Below are positions 50,627-60,287 of a stretch of 64,000 nt of DNA, in pieces. Numbering within the stretch: position 1 is the stretch's first letter; each line of letters starts with the position of its first letter. Where the stretch lies: NCBI GenBank assembly GCA_021776795.1, contig JAJFFC010000020.1, positions 310,001 to 374,000 of the forward strand. Direction: 5' to 3'. The notes beneath the pieces are model-generated. The model had not been told where the DNA came from and searched no databases. It saw only the letters and a list, made by a program, of their open reading frames with translations. The DNA comes from Planctomycetota bacterium (GTDB lineage Bacteria > Planctomycetota > UBA1135). A program made the position numbers and the translations under genes.

Positions 50627-52135
50627 ATGACCCTGCGCCCCCATGTTGGGGAGGCAGCGGCAAGGTCCGCAGAAGCCGGACTTTCTCTCTGCTTATCCCC
50701 CCTTTTACTTGCCGACCCTAACGGCAAACTTGTCCTCGCCAACCGTGCTGCCAAGCGTTTTTTTGCCTTGGTCGACGGCCAAGATTTCCCTCCGTTGTCG
50801 GCTTTGCTGCAACGGCATTTAGCCAAACCCGAACAGCTATCGGAGCTGCGTTTATTTTTGGCGCGCCCGGGCAATCGCTCGCTGTGCCTGAATCTTCACA
50901 ATAAAGCCAAGCAACCACACCAAATGTTGTTGCGGCAACAACCGTTGTCGGCGATCGCTCCGGATTTAGCAGCGCAGATAGCACCTCGTGGGGGAGCCAT
51001 GTTGCTGCAACTCGACGACGTCACGGCTTTAGTCGAGGATTTTGAACAGCGCGAGGAAAACACCCATGCCGACGCCTTATTGGACCTTCTTGGCACCAAT
51101 ATGAGTGACTTGGAGTACCCGCTCGGCGCGTTGCGCTGGATGGCAGACCTCGAAGAGGACGAACTTCACGATAATCCGCAGATGTTGCGGCGCCAACTGC
51201 GCTCGGTGCGCAAGGCATCCCGCCACTTGGTCGGCATGTTCGACAACCTGCGCATTCCTGCTCAGGGTGAAGACGTGGGCAAAACCGAACTCGATGTCGT
51301 CCGCGTCCTGGTTCTCGGCACCACGCCCACGCGCGCGGCCCATTTGATTGACCGCCTGCGCAACGAAGGTCTGCGCCTGTTGTTCCGTGCCGGCCGCAAT
51401 GCCCAAGACGTGCTGCGCGCCGCCCAAGCCAACGAGGCCGACGTCGTTCTCGTCGATCGCCACCTGCCTTCCGCCGAAGCCGAAGACCTAGGCAAACTGC
51501 TCGAAGAGTCAGGACACAAGCTTCCCATGCTGTTTGTGCAGGAAGATAGTGCCGCCATGGCCAGGGAGTTGCGCCAAGCCGCCCACCAGGCCGAAATGGT
51601 CGGAGAGGGCGACAAAGTCTGGCGCCGTCTCGAGGAATTGGCTCTGCGCGATTCGCTCACCGGAGTTCTGAACCGTCGCGCTTTCGAGCGTTTTGGCGGG
51701 CAAGAGTTCGACCGTGCTCGCCGCTATCAGTTCCCATTGAGCCTGGCCTTCTTCGACCTCGATCACTTTAAGCAAGTGAACGATAGTCTTGGCCACGCTG
51801 CTGGCGACCGTATGTTGCAAGTCTTTGCCAGCTACTTACAGACGGCCACGCGTCAATCCGACTTGGTGGCGCGCCTCGGCGGAGATGAATTTGCCGTCCT
51901 GATGTCCCACACCGATGGCGCAGGCGCCCTAATCCTCACGCAACGCTTACGCGACTCGGTGGAGCTGCACTTGCGCGAAGTTCTGCCCCCGCTAGATCCG
52001 GAACCAGGAGTCTCGGTGGGCTTAGCCGTATTCCCAGAGCGCGAGGTCGAAGACTTCAGCGCCCTGATTGATGCCGCCGACCAGGCCCTTTACGGAGCCA
52101 AACGGGCTGGGCGAGGGCGCTTAAGCACGGACTGA
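50627..52135 (+). CDS. Diguanylate cyclase with receiver-like domain
   Basis: A 502-residue cytoplasmic protein. ATG 50627 (MTLRPHVGEAAARSAEA) is chosen; the upstream part of the longer frame is out of frame with the small ORF and lacks features. A PAS-like segment (LLADPNGKLVLANRAAKRFF) and a histidine-kinase-like helix region (residues 140-220) precede a receiver-like domain (VRVLVLGTTPTRAAHLIDRL; ADVVLVDRHLP, with the Asp kept). The C-terminal GGDEF domain has RLGGDEFAVL (near residue 418) and the inhibitory site R-x-x-D (RQSD). It should make c-di-GMP; the PilZ protein at 13.4 kb is a possible reader. Confidence 0.9.
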   Translation: MTLRPHVGEAAARSAEAGLSLCLSPLLLADPNGKLVLANRAAKRFFALVDGQDFPPLSALLQRHLAKPEQLSELRLFLARPGNRSLCLNLHNKAKQPHQMLLRQQPLSAIAPDLAAQIAPRGGAMLLQLDDVTALVEDFEQREENTHADALLDLLGTNMSDLEYPLGALRWMADLEEDELHDNPQMLRRQLRSVRKASRHLVGMFDNLRIPAQGEDVGKTELDVVRVLVLGTTPTRAAHLIDRLRNEGLRLLFRAGRNAQDVLRAAQANEADVVLVDRHLPSAEAEDLGKLLEESGHKLPMLFVQEDSAAMARELRQAAHQAEMVGEGDKVWRRLEELALRDSLTGVLNRRAFERFGGQEFDRARRYQFPLSLAFFDLDHFKQVNDSLGHAAGDRMLQVFASYLQTATRQSDLVARLGGDEFAVLMSHTDGAGALILTQRLRDSVELHLREVLPPLDPEPGVSVGLAVFPEREVEDFSALIDAADQALYGAKRAGRGRLSTD

Positions 52136-52158
52136 CCAACGCCAGGGGCATCAGTGCG

Positions 52159-52164
52159 TATGAT
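52159..52164 (+). promoter_or_regulatory. TATGAT box 8 nt before the M16 peptidase gene
   Basis: TATGAT, then eight bases and ATG 52173. Confidence 0.45.
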
Positions 52165-52172
52165 ATTGCGCC

Positions 52173-55157
52173 ATGTTGTCTCATCCCCGCCTGTGGTCTT
52201 CGGTGCTCGCGACGAGCGCTCTAGCCCTCTCTGGTCTGGCGCTGTTCACAGCCCCGACCACCGCCCAAGAGCCGGCACCCGCTGTACAGGCTGAAGGCCT
52301 GCGCCAACCGGGTTCGGTGGCCCCCTGGGATCACGTCAGCAGTGATATTCCGGTTGACCCTCGGATTCAGTTCGGCGCCCTGCCCAACGGCATGCGTTTC
52401 GCCTGGGTGCAAAACCCGAAGCCGGAAGAGCGCGTGTATTTGCGCATGCACGTCGATGCCGGCAGCTTTGCCGAAGGCACCACTGAGCAGGGGCTGGCCC
52501 ACTTTCTGGAGCACATGGCCTTCAATGGTTCGACCAACTTTGAAGCCGGCACTCTAATTGAGTGGTTCCAAGAACACGGCATGAGCTTTGGTGCTGACAC
52601 CAACGCCCACACCGCGTATTCGGAAACGGTGTACAAACTGGATTTACCGCACAACGACGTCGAAACCATTACCGATGGTCTGCGCGTCATGCGCGATTTC
52701 GCCTCGGAAATGTTGCTTGCCGAAGAGGAAGTGCAAGCCGAGAAGGGCGTGATTGATGGTGAGCAGCGCGAGCGCGACTCGGCTGGCTTCCGCACCTTTG
52801 TCCAAGTGCTGAATCGTCAATACTCCGGCACGCGCCTACCTAAGCGTTTGCCGATTGGCACCAAGGAAGTGCGCGACGAGTTTACCGCCGCTGGTGTTCG
52901 CGCCTTCTATGAGCGTTGGTATCGCCCGGAAAATACCACCCTGGTGATTGTCGGCGATCTGGGTGACCTCAACCCAGAGCAAATGATCCGTGATGCCTTT
53001 GCGTCTTGGGAGGGCCCCGGCACCCCGGTGGAAGCTGAGCCCGCCATGGGGCAGCCCGACATGCTCGACTTGGTCTTTGCTCTCTACGACGAGGAAATCC
53101 CTGCCCAATCCATTCAAATCGCCAATTTGAAGCCTTATCAACACCGTCCAGACACGGTGGAGCAGCGTCGTCAGGATTTGGTCAAGAGCGTCGCCTACAG
53201 CATGCTCAATCTGCGCTTCAGTGAAATGTTACGCAAGGAAGACACGCCCTTCGTGAGTGCCTCGATTGGCCAAGCTGGCGGGCTCAAAGTGTTTGAAGGC
53301 GGACAGCTTTCGGTGACGACCGATGGCGACGAGTGGGAAGAGGGCATGAAGGCAGCTTATATCGAGCTGCGTCGTGCCTTGAACTATGGCTTCCAGGAAG
53401 CCGAGCTCGAAGAAATCCGCGCCAACTTGCGCCTCGCTCTCGATGAGGCGGTCGAGCGTGAAGCCACCGCTTCCAGCGCTTCGATTCGCGAAGCCATCCT
53501 GCAGACCATCGAAGAGGGCGGAGTGGTGTCCAACGCGGAAACCGACCGCGAGATCTTGCTGCCCGCGCTCAATGCCATGTCCGTGGAGGATTGCCTTAAT
53601 GCGTTGCGCAATGATTGGCGCAAGGGAGAGTTGAGCATCATCGCCACCGGTAGCGTGCAGATTGACAACGACCGCGAAAAGTTGCTCGCAGTGCTGGAGG
53701 AAGCGCGCAACGTGAAAATTTCCAAGGGTGACGACATTGCAGTAGCCGAGTTTGCCTATGCCTCCGACCCGGCCAACGCCGGCGAGATTGTCAGCCAAGA
53801 GCATGTCGAAGATCTCGATTTTTGGCAGGTCCAGTTCGCCAATGGCGTGCGCCTAAACGTCAAGCAAACTGACTTTAAAGAGCGTCAAGTCTTGCTTCAC
53901 GCCCGTCTGGGGCATGGCCTTGCTGGCGTGGAAGACGACCATGTCATCACTGGGTCATTGGCCAGTTTCGCCTACGACGCCGGTGGCCTCGAAGCGCACT
54001 CCGCCGATGAACTGCGCCGCATCAATGCCGGTCGCCAAGTCGGCGTCGGTATGGCGGTCGAGGAAGATCAGTTCTCCATCAGCGGAGGAACCACGCGCGA
54101 CGATCTTTTGCGGACCATGGAAATGGCTGTGGCGAAGATCAATCACGGCGGATACCGCGAAGAGGGAATGGCCCAATTCAAGAGCATCTTGCCTTTGATC
54201 TACAACCAGTTCGCGGTGACTCCGCAAGGCCCCATCTTTTTCGAGTTCGCTCCTGCAGTGCTCGAAGGCGATTCGCGAGCCAGCTTGTTCGGCATCACCG
54301 CCTTCCCCGAGAAAGAGGTGCTGGAAGCGATCGACATGGCTGCCATCAAAACGGCCATTTCTGGCGCGATGAAAGAGGCTCCCCTGGAGATTACGGTGGT
54401 CGGCGACGTCGAAGTCAATGACGTCATCGCCTTGGCTGCACAGACCTTCGGCGCGATGGCCCCACGTCGGGAGCTGACCATGGAGCAACGCCACGCCAGC
54501 ATTAAGTCGGGTGTAGAAGTGCGCAGTGAAATCGCCACCGCCGACCAAAAGGCGACTCTCATGATGGTGTTTCCAGCCGATGATGGCTTCGATAGTAAGC
54601 GCCGTCGCAACTTGTCCTTCTTGGGCCAAGTGCTGAATGATCGTTTGCGCTTGGTGGTTCGCGAAGAACTGGGCGCGGCCTATTCTCCAGGTGCCGGCGC
54701 CGAATCTAGCCAGGTCTTTCATGGCCTTGGTGGACTCATGATTCAAGCTAATGGCGAGCCGAGTGGCGTAGAAGACCTCATCGTTGCCTGCCGCGGTGTC
54801 GCCGAAGATTTGGCCACCAACGGTGTCACCCAAGAGGAAATCGACCGTTTAAGTGAGCCGATTTTGAATCAGCTTCGCGATGCGCAGCGCACGAATGGCT
54901 TCTGGCTGGGTTCGCTCAACGAAGCGCAAGGCAACCCGCAAACGCTGCAAGATATGCGCAGCTTGATGGAGGACTACAGCAACCTGCAGGTCGCTGAAAT
55001 CTCGGCATTGGCAGCGAGCTACTTGCTCCCAGATCGCGCCTCGATGCTAGTCGTTTTGCCTAAAGTCACCGCCGAAGCCGTGCCACCGGCGCCACCGGCT
55101 CCTCCTGCAGACGAAGCGGGCGGAGTCGACGCTGCAGCAGGCGACGCTAACCTTTAG
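52173..55157 (+). CDS. M16-family zinc peptidase (pitrilysin-like), exported
   Basis: A 994-residue protein with a signal peptide (VLATSALALSGLALFTAPTTAQ). The inverted zinc motif is His110-x2-Glu113-His114 in HFLEHMAFNGS, with the distal glutamate in EEVQAEKGVIDGE. GMSFGADTNAHTAYSETVY and the later RFYERWYRP-type segment (FYERWYRPENTTLVIVGD) are typical. A second, inactive M16 half follows (about 560-960), so the architecture is two tandem M16 domain pairs as in pitrilysin/PqqL-type enzymes. It ends in a Pro/Ala/Asp-rich tail. It probably degrades peptides in the periplasm. Confidence 0.93.
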   Translation: MLSHPRLWSSVLATSALALSGLALFTAPTTAQEPAPAVQAEGLRQPGSVAPWDHVSSDIPVDPRIQFGALPNGMRFAWVQNPKPEERVYLRMHVDAGSFAEGTTEQGLAHFLEHMAFNGSTNFEAGTLIEWFQEHGMSFGADTNAHTAYSETVYKLDLPHNDVETITDGLRVMRDFASEMLLAEEEVQAEKGVIDGEQRERDSAGFRTFVQVLNRQYSGTRLPKRLPIGTKEVRDEFTAAGVRAFYERWYRPENTTLVIVGDLGDLNPEQMIRDAFASWEGPGTPVEAEPAMGQPDMLDLVFALYDEEIPAQSIQIANLKPYQHRPDTVEQRRQDLVKSVAYSMLNLRFSEMLRKEDTPFVSASIGQAGGLKVFEGGQLSVTTDGDEWEEGMKAAYIELRRALNYGFQEAELEEIRANLRLALDEAVEREATASSASIREAILQTIEEGGVVSNAETDREILLPALNAMSVEDCLNALRNDWRKGELSIIATGSVQIDNDREKLLAVLEEARNVKISKGDDIAVAEFAYASDPANAGEIVSQEHVEDLDFWQVQFANGVRLNVKQTDFKERQVLLHARLGHGLAGVEDDHVITGSLASFAYDAGGLEAHSADELRRINAGRQVGVGMAVEEDQFSISGGTTRDDLLRTMEMAVAKINHGGYREEGMAQFKSILPLIYNQFAVTPQGPIFFEFAPAVLEGDSRASLFGITAFPEKEVLEAIDMAAIKTAISGAMKEAPLEITVVGDVEVNDVIALAAQTFGAMAPRRELTMEQRHASIKSGVEVRSEIATADQKATLMMVFPADDGFDSKRRRNLSFLGQVLNDRLRLVVREELGAAYSPGAGAESSQVFHGLGGLMIQANGEPSGVEDLIVACRGVAEDLATNGVTQEEIDRLSEPILNQLRDAQRTNGFWLGSLNEAQGNPQTLQDMRSLMEDYSNLQVAEISALAASYLLPDRASMLVVLPKVTAEAVPPAPPAPPADEAGGVDAAAGDANL

Positions 55158-55213
55158 GCCGTTTACTAGGGTGGCCAACGGCCCCCATCTTGACCTCACT
55201 CAAGTCCAACCCC

Positions 55214-55726
55214 ATGTCCAATTTCTCTAAAAGCCTCGATCAAGAGATTGATCGACTAGTCCACGCTGCCATTCGCAAAGCTCTCAAGCCAATGCAAGTC
55301 AGCTTGGCAGCCGAGCAAAAGCGCGTCAGCCAACTCGAACAAGAACTGGTGCGCCTGCGCAGTGCTAAAGGCCTTCCCTCGCGTAAAACCGCGGCATCAA
55401 AAGCCAAAAGCAAAGTCAAGAGTGCCGGCCTGATTCGCGATTTGCGCAGTAAGCACGCTCTTTCACAGCGTGCGGTTTCTCTGCTCACCGATGTCAGCCT
55501 CAACACAGTTTGGTTGTGGGAACAAGGGCGCACCAACCCCCGCGCTGCGCAGGCCGCCAAGCTCGAAACCCTGCTGCAATTGGGCCCGACAGCCATGCGC
55601 AATCGCCTTGCCAAAGTTGGCCTCAAGGAAGGAAAAAGCAAGCCAGGCCGCAAGGTCGGTAGCGGCAAAAAGGCGGGAAAAAAGACCGCGAAACGGGCCA
55701 AAAAGGCTTCTAAGGCAAAGAAGTAG
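55214..55726 (+). CDS. HTH DNA-binding protein with lysine/alanine-rich histone-H1-like tail
   Basis: A 170-residue protein; ATG 55214 is preferred to a TTG at 55190. An N-terminal coiled-coil region (DQEIDRLVHAAIRKALKPM and AAEQKRVSQLEQELVRLRS, residues 7-50) is followed by a basic linker, an XRE-like HTH (LIRDLRSKHALSQRAVSLL, then VSLNTVWLWEQGRTNPRAAQ) and a C-terminal tail of about 35 residues of Lys, Ala and Gly (KKAGKKTAKRAKKASKAKK). The tail resembles eukaryotic H1 and bacterial HU-like or MucR/Hc1-type nucleoid proteins. The combination suggests a DNA-organising regulator. Function not known. Confidence 0.75.
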   Translation: MSNFSKSLDQEIDRLVHAAIRKALKPMQVSLAAEQKRVSQLEQELVRLRSAKGLPSRKTAASKAKSKVKSAGLIRDLRSKHALSQRAVSLLTDVSLNTVWLWEQGRTNPRAAQAAKLETLLQLGPTAMRNRLAKVGLKEGKSKPGRKVGSGKKAGKKTAKRAKKASKAKK

Positions 55727-55748
55727 GTTGCTGGCGGCAGCTGTGAGA

Positions 55749-55754
55749 TAAACT
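55749..55754 (+). promoter_or_regulatory. TAAACT box 5 nt before the DUF2961 gene
   Basis: TAAACT, then CTGGC and ATG 55760. Confidence 0.45.
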
Positions 55755-55759
55755 CTGGC

Positions 55760-57709
55760 ATGCTGCTGTCCATGTTGCTTACGTTGGCGGTGCAGGCCGA
55801 AGGTCTGCCCCAAGAGCCCACCCTTGCCTTCCCTGATTTGGTCGAGCGCGTTGCCGAGTTGGATTGGATGCTGGAAGCTCCGCTCCCTGGCGAAGGGGTC
55901 GAGGAGTTCGATGGCACCCAGATTGCCGCTAATCAACCGATTGAGTTCACCGTTGCCGATGCCGGCGCCTTGGCGCGGCTTTGGATTTCGGATCGCCAAG
56001 GCCGTCTAGAACTCAGCATCGATGGCGAAACCGTTGAAGTCTTGCCACTGAACCTAGATGACTGGGACACCCAACCCGAAGCGGATCGTCCTCTTTGGCA
56101 AGGCGCCCCCCTCATGTCTTCATTAGGCCGCGGTTGGGTCAGCCATCTGCCAGTGCCTTTTGCCAAATCCATGACCCTGCGTTGGCATGGTGCTCCCGTG
56201 GGCGCGCGTATGCAGCTCAGCGTGCGTCGCTTCGGCGACGGCGTGCAAGTGATTGGTTTCACCTCGGCAGACTTGAAGGAGGGGGACCGCAAGGTGCGTC
56301 GCGCCCTACGTCGGCTCAACGCCACAGATAACCCCGATGTCCCGGTCAAGCCGGCTCCCTTCAAAGTGGGCGGAGCCCGCAAGCGTTCCGCGGATTCCCC
56401 GGAAATGACCACCAATGGTGAGTTCCGCTGGCCAATCCACGGCCATGGCATTTTGCGCTGGTTCGAAGTGGACTTCATCCACAAAGATGCGCCAGCTCCA
56501 GAGGAAGAACTTCTGCGCAGTTTGGTTCTGCGCGTCGAGGTCGGCAGTGGAGATCTCGTGAAGCCAGGCGAAGTTTTGTTCCGCGTTCCCCTGGGAGACT
56601 TCTTCGGCAGTGGCCCAGGCAAGCAACAATGGCAATCGCCCCACATGGGTTTCGATGTCGAGAAGAGCACCTTCTACTTCCGTTTGCCGATTCCTTATCG
56701 AAGTGGGTTAAAGATCTGCGTGGAGAGTGATCTCCCTGGGATTGCCCGCTTCCGCGTGCGCGCCGGCTTTGAACCGCGCCAATACGCGACCGATGTCCCG
56801 CCCATGCGTTTGCACGCTGGCTGGATTCAGGGCAATCATCTCGGCAGCTCGGAAGCCGCGGTATGGAACACACAAGGCCCGGCCCGCTTGGCCGCCATGT
56901 CCTTCACCTCGACCAGTTCTTCGACTGCGCCTTTTCGCCACGATGGCCCCTTTGCCTTCGCCGGTTCGTGGGGGGCAAGTCAACCGCTCGCCTTGGAGCA
57001 GGTCACCCTTTGGGATGGCCCAGGGAATTTTGGTCGCAGCAGCATGATTCGCCATTTTGGACTTGACGCTCCGACTAGTGGTTCCGATGACTCCTTACGC
57101 AAGGCGGCGGGTGTCTTGTTCGATGGTGAGGATGAGGTGAACTACCGCATGTTCGCTTGGTGGTACGCGCCCTCGGAAAATATCAGCAATCTCGACGATC
57201 CAGGCGCAGTGGAAGATCGCTTGCCGGTCCCTCTACCAGAACCCACCTTTGCTGTGACTCCAGGAGCCTTTGAAGGAGAACATGTTGCTGGCGTCTTGCG
57301 TGCACTAAACACCAAGATCGAACGTGTGCAAGCGCCGTTGGAGTTGGGCTTCAGTCGTGCTCAGTACTTGGAGTGGAACCACACCAAGGCCAATGACAAC
57401 CTGGTGTTGCCATTTCCCATTTATGAATCGGGCCGCTATCGCGTGGCGCTGCGCCTGGCGACCGGCCCGAGCCGAGGCAAAGTGCAAGTTTTCCTCGATG
57501 GCCGACCCATGGGCGAAGTTCTGGACCTCCATGCCGAGACCGCCGGAGTCAGTGAAGAGTTGCCGTTGGGCGAAACGCGCATGATGCCACGAATCGATCA
57601 CCGGTTTGGCTTGCGCACACTAGATGGCAAGCCCATTGGCATTGACTACTTCTTGCTCGAGCCGATTGTCGCCGCCGAATCTTCGGTCCCGTCAGAGGAT
57701 ACTGAGTAG
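55760..57709 (+). CDS. DUF2961-domain exported protein
   Basis: A 649-residue protein with a short signal sequence (MLLSMLLTLAVQAEG). The central part has the signatures of DUF2961: FRVPLGDFFGSGPG, FYFRLPIPYRSGLKICVES and RLHAGW, with a two-domain jelly-roll layout. DUF2961 proteins are found in polysaccharide-degrading bacteria, and some are now known as carbohydrate-active enzymes acting on fructofuranose- or arabinofuranose-containing glycans. The last 150 residues (FEGEHVAGVLRALNTKIERV onwards) are a further beta domain. It could act on an algal or bacterial glycan; the substrate is unknown. Confidence 0.85.
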   Translation: MLLSMLLTLAVQAEGLPQEPTLAFPDLVERVAELDWMLEAPLPGEGVEEFDGTQIAANQPIEFTVADAGALARLWISDRQGRLELSIDGETVEVLPLNLDDWDTQPEADRPLWQGAPLMSSLGRGWVSHLPVPFAKSMTLRWHGAPVGARMQLSVRRFGDGVQVIGFTSADLKEGDRKVRRALRRLNATDNPDVPVKPAPFKVGGARKRSADSPEMTTNGEFRWPIHGHGILRWFEVDFIHKDAPAPEEELLRSLVLRVEVGSGDLVKPGEVLFRVPLGDFFGSGPGKQQWQSPHMGFDVEKSTFYFRLPIPYRSGLKICVESDLPGIARFRVRAGFEPRQYATDVPPMRLHAGWIQGNHLGSSEAAVWNTQGPARLAAMSFTSTSSSTAPFRHDGPFAFAGSWGASQPLALEQVTLWDGPGNFGRSSMIRHFGLDAPTSGSDDSLRKAAGVLFDGEDEVNYRMFAWWYAPSENISNLDDPGAVEDRLPVPLPEPTFAVTPGAFEGEHVAGVLRALNTKIERVQAPLELGFSRAQYLEWNHTKANDNLVLPFPIYESGRYRVALRLATGPSRGKVQVFLDGRPMGEVLDLHAETAGVSEELPLGETRMMPRIDHRFGLRTLDGKPIGIDYFLLEPIVAAESSVPSEDTE

Positions 57710-57750
57710 GGTTTTGCGCTTAGAAGGGGATTCATCCTCCTGCCGCTTGC

Positions 57751-57756
57751 TAGACT
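57751..57756 (+). promoter_or_regulatory. TAGACT box 8 nt before the M32 carboxypeptidase gene
   Basis: TAGACT, then CGCGGCTC and ATG 57765. Confidence 0.4.
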
Positions 57757-57764
57757 CGCGGCTC

Positions 57765-59279
57765 ATGGCTTCTCCCTCCCTGAATGCATTCCTCGCGCAA
57801 TGGGCGACCATTGCCGACCTTGGTTCGGTCACGGCGCTGTTGCAGTGGGATCAGGAGACGGGGCTACCGGAAAAGGGCAACGGAGCCCGAGGTAAGGCAT
57901 TGTCCACGCTCGCGGCATTGCGCCATGAGCAGATGACTTCCGATGCCCTGTTCGACTCCTTGCAGGCTGCCGAGGCAGAAGATCAAGACGAGATTGGCAA
58001 AGGCCAGTTACGGCAAGCGCGTCGGGATATCGAACAGGCGCGGCTGATTCCCAAACGCTTGGCCACCGCGCTCGCGGAGTGCGATAGTCGCAACCTGCAT
58101 CTTTGGCAAAAGGCGCGTGGGGAAAACAACTTTGCCCTGTTTGCCGAGGGCCTGGAAGAAAGCGTGGCCTTGAATCGTGAACGCGCGGCTTGTCTTTCGC
58201 CAGATGGCGATGCTTACGACGCCATGCTCAACCTATACGAGCCAGGAGTCACCGCCGCAGATTTAGTTCCCGTGTTTGAGGAACTCGAAGGCGTGTTAAT
58301 TCCCCTTCTGCGCGAGGTCGCAGACAGCAACATCGTGGTCGATGAGTCACCGGCCCAGGGGCACTTTGCTGCCGATGCGCAGCGTGATTTTGCGGTGATG
58401 GTGGCCAAGCAAATGGGCTACTCCTTTGAAGCCGGTCGCCTCGACGCGACCACCCATCCCTTCTGTACCACCATTGGCGCCAACGATGTCCGCATCACTT
58501 GGCGCCACCAGGAAGATGACTTCCGCCCCGCGCTTTACGGCATCATGCATGAAGCGGGTCACGGTTTGTATGAGCAAGGATTGCCGCAAGAATGGGCACG
58601 CACCCCTTTGTTCCAAGCCACTGGTCTTGGCATGCATGAGTCCCAGTCGCGTCTCTGGGAGAACTTGGTCGGCCGTAGTGAAGCCTTCTGGGATTGGGCC
58701 ATGCCGCAGTTTCATCAAGCCTTCCCCGAGAAGAATGAACTCACCCCGCGTGAGCTGTATCCCTGTCTGCACACTTGCCGGCCAAGCTTCATTCGCGTCG
58801 AAGCCGATGAGGCCACCTACAACCTGCACATTGCTGCGCGTTTTCACATCGAGCGGGCACTTTTTGCAGGCAAGGTCGACGTCGCCGAACTGCCCGAGCT
58901 TTGGGACGACACCTATGAGCGTCTGTTGGGGATCCGCCCCACGAATGCAGCCGAGGGCGTTTTGCAGGACATTCACTGGGCGATGGGTGCCTTTGGCTAT
59001 TTCCCGACCTACACGCTGGGCAATTTAATTGCCTCGCAGTTGTACGAGCAGGCAGAAAAGGAGCTTGGCAACCAACACGAGGCCTTCCGCCAAGGAGAGT
59101 TTTCCCCGCTGCGGGATTGGCTGCGCGCCAAGGTTCACAGCCAGGGCTGCCTCAAGGACACCCGCTCTCTGGTGCAAGAAATCTGCGGAGAGAGCATTCA
59201 GGCCGCTCCGCTGCTACGCTCGCTCTCCAAATCGTTGGAGAGGGTTTACGGTATCAGGGTGGGCGCGAGCTCCGCCTAG
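57765..59279 (+). CDS. M32-family metallocarboxypeptidase (thermostable carboxypeptidase Taq type)
   Basis: A 504-residue cytoplasmic enzyme. ATG 57765 ([13 protein letters not shown]) is chosen over a frame extending to 57624 inside the DUF2961 gene. The helical M32 fold is recognised by ALLQWDQET near the start, [13 protein letters not shown], the zinc motif His262-Glu263-x2-His266 in [14 protein letters not shown] and the next [15 protein letters not shown], then [15 protein letters not shown]. It removes C-terminal residues from peptides. Length is normal. Confidence 0.93.
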   Translation: MASPSLNAFLAQWATIADLGSVTALLQWDQETGLPEKGNGARGKALSTLAALRHEQMTSDALFDSLQAAEAEDQDEIGKGQLRQARRDIEQARLIPKRLATALAECDSRNLHLWQKARGENNFALFAEGLEESVALNRERAACLSPDGDAYDAMLNLYEPGVTAADLVPVFEELEGVLIPLLREVADSNIVVDESPAQGHFAADAQRDFAVMVAKQMGYSFEAGRLDATTHPFCTTIGANDVRITWRHQEDDFRPALYGIMHEAGHGLYEQGLPQEWARTPLFQATGLGMHESQSRLWENLVGRSEAFWDWAMPQFHQAFPEKNELTPRELYPCLHTCRPSFIRVEADEATYNLHIAARFHIERALFAGKVDVAELPELWDDTYERLLGIRPTNAAEGVLQDIHWAMGAFGYFPTYTLGNLIASQLYEQAEKELGNQHEAFRQGEFSPLRDWLRAKVHSQGCLKDTRSLVQEICGESIQAAPLLRSLSKSLERVYGIRVGASSA

Positions 59280-59351
59280 AGGGCCCGTAGACACACCTTC
59301 AGAGAGAGTTCGGATTGGTCAAAACTGCCTGCGGCAGGGCCATTTGCGTGG

Positions 59352-59357
59352 TACAGT
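59352..59357 (+). promoter_or_regulatory. TACAGT -10-like box upstream of the exported protein gene
   Basis: TACAGT lies 28 nt before ATG 59386, giving a leader of about 22 nt. No clear -35. Confidence 0.3.
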
Positions 59358-59385
59358 TGGTTGGATTTCATCCCCCGCACTACCC

Positions 59386-60210
59386 ATGTTGCCTACCGCA
59401 CGATTCACTCTCGCGGCTGTCGCTGCCCTCGCGCTGACAGCCTTTTCTTCGCCGCTGGCCGCCCAGACCATTGACCAGGAACAATCTGGGGCCTCGGTCT
59501 GCATGTCCGGCCTGTGGAACATCGACCTCGCGCAGTCCTTCACAGCCCAAGGTCTTAACAGCGTTGGCGGCGGCTTCAAAATGCACAACAGTGGTGGTAG
59601 TTCGGAGACCGTGACCATCTCGTTGTGGGACGACCTGCCACCTCTGGGAGGAACGATGTTGGCTTCGGCAAGCGCCTTGGCCAACCGTGGCGAATGGGTC
59701 GATGTGTTCTGGAACCCAGTCGACATCACCCCCGGAAATGAGTATTTCCTCCTCATCGAAGGTACCGCCTTGTCGCTGTGTGTGGGTGGAGAGCCTTCCG
59801 ACCAATACGCCGGCGGCCATGTCTACACCAACGCAGGTTTCCAGCCTTTCCCGGCCTTCGACTTTGCCTTCCGTACCTTCTCGAACACCTCCCCGATTCT
59901 CAACTTGATCGACGTCATGCCTGGCTCGTTCATGACCTTCGAGATTCTGGGCATCGCCCAAGACGCCACGGTAATCACCCTGGTTTCTTTGAACGGCAAT
60001 GGTCCAACCAGCTCGCCTTTCGGTGACCTTGCCGTCACCGCCCCTTTCTTGATGACTCCGGCCTTCCCGCCAAATGCTCAAGGGATTGTCAGCTTCACCT
60101 CAACCATGCCACCTTCTCTCAGCGGGGAAACACTATCCATGCATGCGATTGAGTTTGAATCCGGCGGCGTGACTGAGCTCAGTAATCCGCTCGTCTTCGC
60201 GGTTCCCTAA
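59386..60210 (+). CDS. Exported beta-rich protein of unknown function
   Basis: A 274-residue protein starting at ATG 59386 (MLPTARFTLAAVAALALTAF), a clear signal peptide ending near ALAAQ. The first 170 residues resemble a jelly-roll domain (SFTAQGLNSVGGGFKMHNSG, TVTISLWDDLPP, EYFLLIEGTALSLCV), and the last 90 are a beta module ending ELSNPLVFAVP, similar in style to the C-terminal ends of the FG-GAP proteins (PxLxGxxLYARF ... SLG). Two cysteines in the first domain may form a disulfide. No enzyme motif is visible. An intrinsic terminator follows. Confidence 0.75.
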   Translation: MLPTARFTLAAVAALALTAFSSPLAAQTIDQEQSGASVCMSGLWNIDLAQSFTAQGLNSVGGGFKMHNSGGSSETVTISLWDDLPPLGGTMLASASALANRGEWVDVFWNPVDITPGNEYFLLIEGTALSLCVGGEPSDQYAGGHVYTNAGFQPFPAFDFAFRTFSNTSPILNLIDVMPGSFMTFEILGIAQDATVITLVSLNGNGPTSSPFGDLAVTAPFLMTPAFPPNAQGIVSFTSTMPPSLSGETLSMHAIEFESGGVTELSNPLVFAVP

Positions 60211-60230
60211 GGATTCCGAGTCATCTTTCC

Positions 60231-60266
60231 AGGCCCACCTCAGGAATGAGATGGGCCTTCCTTTTT
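60231..60266 (+). terminator. Intrinsic terminator
   Basis: AGGCCCACCTCA and TGAGATGGGCCT (60231-60242, 60247-60258) pair with one mismatch around a GGAA loop and are followed by TCCTTTTT. It lies 21 nt after the exported-protein stop. Confidence 0.85.
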
Positions 60267-60275
60267 GCCCTGAAG

Positions 60276-60281
60276 TAAGAT
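60276..60281 (+). promoter_or_regulatory. TAAGAT box 6 nt before the sialate-esterase-like gene
   Basis: TAAGAT, then AGAAAA and ATG 60288. It begins just after the preceding terminator, so the next gene must have its own promoter here. Confidence 0.5.
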
Positions 60282-60287
60282 AGAAAA

